This document shows positions 59,169-64,000 of a DNA stretch of 64,000 nt, one piece after another. The notes below the pieces were generated by a model that worked only from the letters and a program-made list of their open reading frames with translations, made no database searches and had not been told where the DNA came from. Location of the stretch: assembly GCF_018780075.1 (NCBI RefSeq), contig NZ_JADMKB010000003.1:1-64000 (forward strand), written 5' to 3'. The stretch comes from Hydrogenophaga sp. GTDB taxonomy: Bacteria > Pseudomonadota > Gammaproteobacteria > Burkholderiales > Burkholderiaceae_C. The position numbers and the translations under genes were made by a program. How positions within the stretch are numbered: the stretch's first letter is position 1; each line of letters starts with the position of its first letter.

Positions 59169-59618
59169 TCAGGTGTGTTGAACGGGTTGAGGCACGACCT
59201 CGGGTTTGAGCGGCTCATTGGCCGCGTCGGCCGATCCGGCCGTTGTTTGAGCGGCTTTCCATTCGTCAAGGAAGGGAAAATGACGTTCATCAATGCCGGG
59301 CAGGTTTCGGGGCAACGGCTTGGCCAGCAGCGCAAGCACAGCCTCGCGATTGACCGTGAAGTGGGTTCGTGTGTTGGCGTGAACTCGGGTCGAAATCAAG
59401 CCCAGTTGGCTCAGCCGATCAATCGATCTCTGAACCTCCCACCTATTCAGACACCCTGCAAGTGCGTCAAGGGCTACCTTGACAGCTGTTGACTTGAACT
59501 CCGTTTCGTCAGCACCTTGACGAAGTAGGTAGTGCAGCAACATTGCATCGCTGTATTTGCCGTCCTCGTGTTTGCGCAAGCGATGGAGCAATTCATTGAA
59601 AAGCGCTTTACTGTCCAT
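59169..59618 (-). CDS. Winged-helix-like protein in the replication block
   Basis: This 149-residue protein has LNRWEVQRSIDRLSQLGLIS followed by RTHFTVNREAVLALL, which looks like a winged helix with the usual wing. It may be a local regulator or a DNA-binding replication protein. GGGAG precedes the ATG at 59618. The 140 bp upstream contain repeats (59685-59730) that could be its binding sites. The downstream gap to TIGR03761 is 20 bp. Confidence 0.72.
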   Translation of the reverse strand: MDSKALFNELLHRLRKHEDGKYSDAMLLHYLLRQGADETEFKSTAVKVALDALAGCLNRWEVQRSIDRLSQLGLISTRVHANTRTHFTVNREAVLALLAKPLPRNLPGIDERHFPFLDEWKAAQTTAGSADAANEPLKPEVVPQPVQHT

Positions 59619-59684
59619 GGTTCATCTCCCTAAAAAATATGGCCTGTCTCGGGATTCTTTGCACCGGGCGCCTAGTTGCGCGTT

Positions 59685-59730
59685 TTGCGCTACCCGGCAC
59701 GGCGTGCCAAGTGGCGCAAATTGCGCTACC
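59685..59730. repeat. Direct and inverted repeats before the winged-helix gene
   Basis: TTGCGCTACC occurs twice (59685-59694, 59721-59730). Between them is the inverted repeat GGCACG-G-CGTGCC (59696-59708) and GCGCAA-A-TTGCGC (59714-59726). This looks like an operator or iteron cluster in the 140-bp gap. Confidence 0.55.
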
Positions 59731-59758
59731 TGTTCTTGTTCGATGTTTACGTGCGACT

Positions 59759-61780
59759 TCATTTCAGGTCACCCCGCGATGTTGTGAACTCCGCCTTGAG
59801 CTCCAGCAGGCGCTGCCGATGGGTGCGCTTGATCTCGGAATCCAAAGGCGCTGGTTCAACTTCACGGCCCTGCGTGCTCGTGGGCATTTGTTGCTCAGTA
59901 CTGCAAGCGACCACCCCGGCAAGCCGCTCCTGGTGCCGGCGCTGACGAGCTCTCAGGTCCGCGACTTGGGGTGCCATGGCCAGATCAACGAAGCCCTCGG
60001 CGTGGCGCCGAATCAGGCTGTGCAGCCAACCGGCTGGGTTGTGGATCTTCTTGCTGGGTATCGCCAGGTGACCAGCAAGCTCGTCCAGAAACGCCTGCCT
60101 CAGTTCACTGGGAGCCTGAGCCACAGTGGCCAGCACCCCCGCACGAAGCGAGGCATCCAGCCGACTCGGCAGAACGAGTTCCGTTGCCTGCTTGCCGATT
60201 GACCTCGGTTCTTGCCCCGATGGACATTCGAGGCTTGCGGGCGACTTCCCAGGCTTGCACCCATGAATTCCGACGGCATTGCTTGGATTGCCACCGACCT
60301 CCTGAGGTGAACCGCCATCGTCGATCTGGTGAACGACAGTTGCCTTCGGTCGTTCGGTTTCATCTTTTTCAACCCGACGACGACGAGACGCGCTGTGCTC
60401 CGAGTTGTCCACAGACTGCGATGTTGTCGTTTGAAAATACCTTGGAATACCTTGTTCTTTAGAGTTTCGACAAAAGGGCAAATTCGGTTCGACAAAACGG
60501 CGGATCGGGTACGACAAAAGGGCAATTCGACCAACAGATGCAAGCGCGTCTGTGGACAACTCGATGGACACCGGACCGTTTGGCACAGCAGCGAGCACAC
60601 CAGGCGACAGCGATCTGTGTTGAATTGCCGCAGATTCTTGTGGTTGTGTGCGCTCGACCCCTGCTGGTGCAAACAGAGACATGACCAACCCTGCTGGTGA
60701 GTCCGATGCCGCAAAGCGTGTGTTGACCAGTGTTGCGGCATCGTCCTGAGGTGCGAGGCGGTCATTGGCTACCCGGTCGAGATGCCATTTGGAAATCAAA
60801 CCTACCGGCGAAAACAGGTGGAGTTGCCGTTGCGGCAGGGTCGTGCCTGTCCTGTTGAGCAGAGCGGCACCGCCAAGCAGATTGGTTCCAGAAGGCACCA
60901 CTGCGAGTTCGTGAACGGCAACTCGTACCGACCGCTTCCTGGGTGCGGTCCTGCGAATCGCGCGCTCACCCTGGGCCTGAAGACACGAAGCGATGGCAGC
61001 CAAGTTCACACGGGTCGCCACCATTTCTTGAATGGAACGACCTTCTCGAATGAACCCAGCAGCCTTGAGCTTTTCGCGCGCGTTGCGCTGTGCCTTGCTG
61101 CCAAGGCACAGTGCGATGCGAGCTTGTTCTGGGCGGTAGACAAACTCTCCAGGGAACATCTCGACTGCAGCGCTGCTCGTCTCTGGGTTGCGCATCGCGA
61201 ACGACTGACGCTGCAACAGATACGACAGGTACAGACCAGCGCCTACGCTGCCACAGATGTCAACAAGTGGCTTGTAGAAGCGTATGCACGAACGGAACAG
61301 CTCGGTCATGCTGGCCCAGGTCAAGTCAGGCTGTCCCAGCAACTTGGCCGTTCGCCCCAGATCCACTTTGAAGTGCATCACAGCTGGGCGTCCGGCAAGG
61401 GCTTCCAGCAAGAGACCGCGCTCGACCAGCGCTGACCGGATAGAAACCTGTTCGCGCGTGGACAAGCCTGTGGCCTGTGTCCACTGCGCTGCGCTCATGA
61501 AGAACCAACCTTTGCGTTGCGGTTGAATTTGCGCCAGGTGTTTTGACCAGTACAGGGCATGACCCAAGAAGATGGCTGCCTTGAAGTCGTCTAGCCGCTG
61601 CGCAAGCAACGGGTGGAATTGAATGAAGCCACGGGCATTGAGGTGGCTCAACGCAATGTCATGGGCACGCATGTCTCCCAGATCTGCCTGATCAGTCGGC
61701 ACCATGAAAGGGTGGTTGTTCGACAAGCCAGCGTCCCAATCTGGTTCAGGCGGCTTCAACAAAAATGGGGTGCGGAACAA
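59759..61780 (-). CDS. STY4528-family ICE replication protein
   Basis: This 673-residue protein has a helix-turn-helix region near the start (GHALYWSKHL, WFFMSAAQWTQATGLSTREQ), a second conserved part around 170-200 (GAGLYLSYLLQRQSFAMRNP) and a long low-complexity tail ending in a basic region. It matches STY4528-like pathogenicity-island replication proteins by order and motif. The frame opens with TTG at 61780; the ATG at 61705 is an alternative. It stands between DUF2857-type genes and TIGR03761, the usual ICE place. Confidence 0.75.
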   Translation of the reverse strand: MFRTPFLLKPPEPDWDAGLSNNHPFMVPTDQADLGDMRAHDIALSHLNARGFIQFHPLLAQRLDDFKAAIFLGHALYWSKHLAQIQPQRKGWFFMSAAQWTQATGLSTREQVSIRSALVERGLLLEALAGRPAVMHFKVDLGRTAKLLGQPDLTWASMTELFRSCIRFYKPLVDICGSVGAGLYLSYLLQRQSFAMRNPETSSAAVEMFPGEFVYRPEQARIALCLGSKAQRNAREKLKAAGFIREGRSIQEMVATRVNLAAIASCLQAQGERAIRRTAPRKRSVRVAVHELAVVPSGTNLLGGAALLNRTGTTLPQRQLHLFSPVGLISKWHLDRVANDRLAPQDDAATLVNTRFAASDSPAGLVMSLFAPAGVERTQPQESAAIQHRSLSPGVLAAVPNGPVSIELSTDALASVGRIALLSYPIRRFVEPNLPFCRNSKEQGIPRYFQTTTSQSVDNSEHSASRRRRVEKDETERPKATVVHQIDDGGSPQEVGGNPSNAVGIHGCKPGKSPASLECPSGQEPRSIGKQATELVLPSRLDASLRAGVLATVAQAPSELRQAFLDELAGHLAIPSKKIHNPAGWLHSLIRRHAEGFVDLAMAPQVADLRARQRRHQERLAGVVACSTEQQMPTSTQGREVEPAPLDSEIKRTHRQRLLELKAEFTTSRGDLK

Positions 61781-61819
61781 GTCTGTGGCCCTGTGAGCGT
61801 GCGAAAGGTGACTTGTTTC

Positions 61820-62527
61820 TCATGCGCGGCGGCGCATTGAACGAGCCTGGGCCTGTCGCTCAAGCGCCTGAACGTCCAAGGTTGGTGCCAAGGCCGCCGA
61901 GTGCCTCACCATCTCCGCCAAACCTTCGCTGCGAGCCAACAGCAACGCTGTGAGCTTTCGCAGATCCAGCTTGAAGGTCGGAGACGGGGTTCTGCTTGGA
62001 TGTGTTTCGTTCTTCTTGGAATAGCTGACAGACAGGACGCCGGCTTTGACCAATTGCCTGTGAGCCTTGCGCTGCTCAGATTCAGTCAAGCCTGTTTCAG
62101 CTTCACACTGGGTTCTGGCAAGGGTGAAGTTGTGGATGCCCGTGGCACCAATTTGCTCGCTGGAGATACCTGACATGCGCGAGAGCACCAACGACAGCCA
62201 GACTGCGGCTGTCACGCTTCCGCTGATGTCCACATAGATTCGATGAAATGCGATGGGCTGTTGGCCCAGCCAATCGAGAAGAATTGCCTGCGTGAGGCTT
62301 GAATCGGCTAGTCGTAACGCATCCACGCCCTCCTCCACAGGTGATGGAAATGATGGCAAGGTTGGCAAAGCTGTTGGAGCGTCAACGGCTTGTCCGGCAA
62401 TTCGGCCGCCCCAACTCACGGGTGTGAAGTCAGGGCGAACAACCTTCGCTCGTCGTTGCCGACGATTCTTAAAGACAGGACGCTCCTGCACATAGGTCGA
62501 GATCGTGATCGGGAGATTCAATGCCAT
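61820..62527 (-). CDS. Short paralogue of the STY4528-type replication protein
   Basis: This 235-residue protein shares with its downstream neighbour a segment FHRIYVDISGSVTAAVWLSL and then a helix-turn-helix-like CEAETGLTESEQRKAHRQLV. It lacks the long tail. AGGAG precedes the ATG at 62527. Two related replication-type genes in a row suggest duplication followed by specialisation. Function is presumed, not shown. Confidence 0.65.
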   Translation of the reverse strand: MALNLPITISTYVQERPVFKNRRQRRAKVVRPDFTPVSWGGRIAGQAVDAPTALPTLPSFPSPVEEGVDALRLADSSLTQAILLDWLGQQPIAFHRIYVDISGSVTAAVWLSLVLSRMSGISSEQIGATGIHNFTLARTQCEAETGLTESEQRKAHRQLVKAGVLSVSYSKKNETHPSRTPSPTFKLDLRKLTALLLARSEGLAEMVRHSAALAPTLDVQALERQAQARSMRRRA

Positions 62528-62555
62528 GGATTCACTCCTGTGAGGGTGCCGAGAT

Positions 62556-63170
62556 TCAGGTGGTGGCAGAGTCCAGGACCACGGAGGCCTGGATCAACTC
62601 GCGCGTGCCGCTGCCCAGTTCTTTGAATTCATCGGTGCAGCGGTGAATGGACGCCATCGAGTACGTCGGGAACTTTTGATGCAGCCTCCACAGGCGTTCA
62701 CGTTCGGGCTCATCCTTGAAGCTGTGGCAGATCGCATGCCATTCGCAATGGATGTGGTCCCGGATCGCTGTCGGAGGAAGTCGGGGCCGACCGTTCGTTG
62801 CCTTCTCAGTCAGGTCCAGTTCAACGCGCAAGCGTTGAAGCTCTTGCTTGGACAACGTGAACAGCGTGCGCAGCAAAATGATCGAAGCGCCATGTCGTAC
62901 GAAATACTCCTTGAGCATTTCATCGCGGCGCGCCCGGTCTCGCATCCACAGACAGGACATCAGCTTTTGTGTGTCGATGGACACCTTGATGGCCAAGCCC
63001 TCAAACTGAGCTGCATGGAAGAAGTCCCGTGTCGGTCGCTTGCGCAAATCGTCAATCAGTTCAGGGCTGAAACCGTTGGCCAGCAAGCTGTCCAATCCGC
63101 CTGAGTCAACCTGTTCGACCAGGTGCTCCAGAACCATGCGCTTGATCGTCGTATTGATGATGTTGAACAT
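62556..63170 (-). CDS. DUF2857 family ICE protein
   Basis: This 204-residue protein is assigned to DUF2857 (STY4526-like) by the C-terminal half (DHIHCEWHAICHSFKDEPER, then SMASIHRCTDEF) and position after ParB. The family belongs to SPI-7/PFGI-1 islands, with no known activity. AGGGG precedes the ATG at 63170. The gap to the ParB gene is 39 bp. Confidence 0.82.
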   Translation of the reverse strand: MFNIINTTIKRMVLEHLVEQVDSGGLDSLLANGFSPELIDDLRKRPTRDFFHAAQFEGLAIKVSIDTQKLMSCLWMRDRARRDEMLKEYFVRHGASIILLRTLFTLSKQELQRLRVELDLTEKATNGRPRLPPTAIRDHIHCEWHAICHSFKDEPERERLWRLHQKFPTYSMASIHRCTDEFKELGSGTRELIQASVVLDSATT

Positions 63171-63209
63171 CTATTTTTTCCCCTGTCGTTGGTTTGTGAA
63201 ATCGGTGGT

Positions 63210-64000
63210 CTATCGCGGGAGGTCTGGATCGGGTGTGACAGCCCTGACGAATCGCTCAGGGTGATCCAGGCGCAATTGCTCCATGGCGCGCAGCAGTTGC
63301 ACGGTGAGATAGCCCAGCTCGGTCTGGCTGAACATGACGTAGACCTCAGCCAGCAACATTGCTGGGTCTCCACTGTCTGCGGTCACGCCTCTCAGGGCTC
63401 GTACATAGTTCTGACGGAAAACGTCGGGGCCAGCTTTGGCAAAACGTGTCCAGTTCGAGATGTCTTCACTGACATGCGTAAACCACTGCGGGTCGAGCTG
63501 CCCGCTGAGTGAAGCCAAGAACTTCCATGACGCGGCGCGGATTTGTACCTGCCCATCCGGCAATGCTTCATCGCCCATCTGTTCAAGGTTTTTGGGCAAG
63601 TCCATGCAGTACCCAAATGGCATGTCCTTGACATGCAGGATGCAGTCATGAAGCAACGCCAGGTCACTGATGTCCAGCACCAGACTCAAGACATGAGCAG
63701 TAGGGTCGTCCGTCCCAACGTTTTCTGGCAATCCTGGATTGCGCTGACGCGAAGAAACAATGGGTACGCTCTGGTCTTCTTGGCCCATGGAGGCCTGTGA
63801 AGCTGAGCGTGCTGCCGGAGTTTGGTTGGTAGGTGGGATTGGCGGTGCTGCTGGAGCTGGCGGCACTCCAGCGAGCATGCCTGTCAACAAGCGCTGCTGT
63901 CCCTGGGAAGCATTGGCGTTTGATGCGTTCAGCGCAGGAGGCTGTTTTGGCTCAATAGGCTTGCGGATCTGTATGGCCTTCAGTTCCTCCGATGTGATCC
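63210..64000 (-). CDS. PFGI-1-class ICE ParB-family protein, C-terminal part (cut by window edge)
   Basis: About 263 codons are visible; the gene continues past the right edge. After a Pro/Ala-rich linker the C-terminal domain has LLHDCILHVKDMPFGYCMDL and WKFLASLSGQLDP, which match the tail of the ICE-type ParB family (TIGR03764). The ParB nuclease/CTPase domain is outside. Its order (ParB, DUF2857, STY4528-like, TIGR03761) is the standard backbone of PFGI-1-type elements. ParB would help keep the excised element in the cell. Confidence 0.78.
   Translation of the reverse strand, partial: ITSEELKAIQIRKPIEPKQPPALNASNANASQGQQRLLTGMLAGVPPAPAAPPIPPTNQTPAARSASQASMGQEDQSVPIVSSRQRNPGLPENVGTDDPTAHVLSLVLDISDLALLHDCILHVKDMPFGYCMDLPKNLEQMGDEALPDGQVQIRAASWKFLASLSGQLDPQWFTHVSEDISNWTRFAKAGPDVFRQNYVRALRGVTADSGDPAMLLAEVYVMFSQTELGYLTVQLLRAMEQLRLDHPERFVRAVTPDPDLPR

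Overview
This window looks like part of a genomic island or integrative and conjugative element (ICE), or a plasmid carrying ICE modules, from a GC-rich betaproteobacterium, most likely Burkholderiales. The grounds are codon use and the gene families present: PFGI-1/SPI-7-class ICE proteins (ParB C-terminus, DUF2857, STY4528-like, TIGR03761, STY4534/DUF3577, DUF3275, SSB, RadC), and metal cargo of the kind common in Cupriavidus, Hydrogenophaga and Acidovorax relatives. There are no rRNA or tRNA genes, CRISPR arrays or transposases. Assignments rest on reading motifs by eye; no database search was run.

Layout. (1) 1-11.7 kb, cadmium/zinc/lead cargo: two paralogous Cd/Zn/Pb ATPases (the left one cut by the window edge), a 33-residue His-rich peptide, DUF3703, a CzcI-like protein, LspA, DsbB, a DsbA-like thioredoxin, SCO1, an M23 peptidase and an L,D-transpeptidase, with two MerR-family regulators and their long-spacer promoters. 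(2) 11.8-12.8 kb: an AT-richer orphan tyrosine recombinase. (3) 12.9-24.8 kb, minus strand: an ICE DNA-processing block (SNF2 helicase, RadC, adenine-type and C5 methyltransferases, DUF3275, DUF3577 and small unknowns). Eleven of its genes are preceded by a tandem-hairpin leader whose second hairpin hides the Shine-Dalgarno (SD) sequence. (4) 24.9-49.1 kb, copper cargo: CopRS, two multicopper oxidases, cupredoxin, CusF, cytochrome c, Met-rich protein, CopZ-like chaperone, Cu+ ATPase, a CusCBA exporter with CusF fused to CusB, and CopK. (5) 49.2-52.1 kb: a structured non-coding region, an HTH-like gene, a membrane spermidine-synthase-like protein and a lipoprotein. (6) 52.1-64 kb, minus strand: the ICE replication/partition block running from the ParB C-terminus to a second SNF2 helicase, with tightly coupled genes and no tandem-hairpin leaders.

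How it works together. CopRS probably senses periplasmic copper and acts at TGAC-N6-GTMA boxes before three copper transcription units. Those units oxidise Cu(I), bind it in the periplasm, pump it from the cytosol and export it through the RND complex. The cadmium arm pairs cytosolic efflux with envelope-maintenance enzymes. The ICE backbone is split by the copper cargo. Its two halves seem to be expressed differently: one through structured leaders, the other by simple translational coupling.
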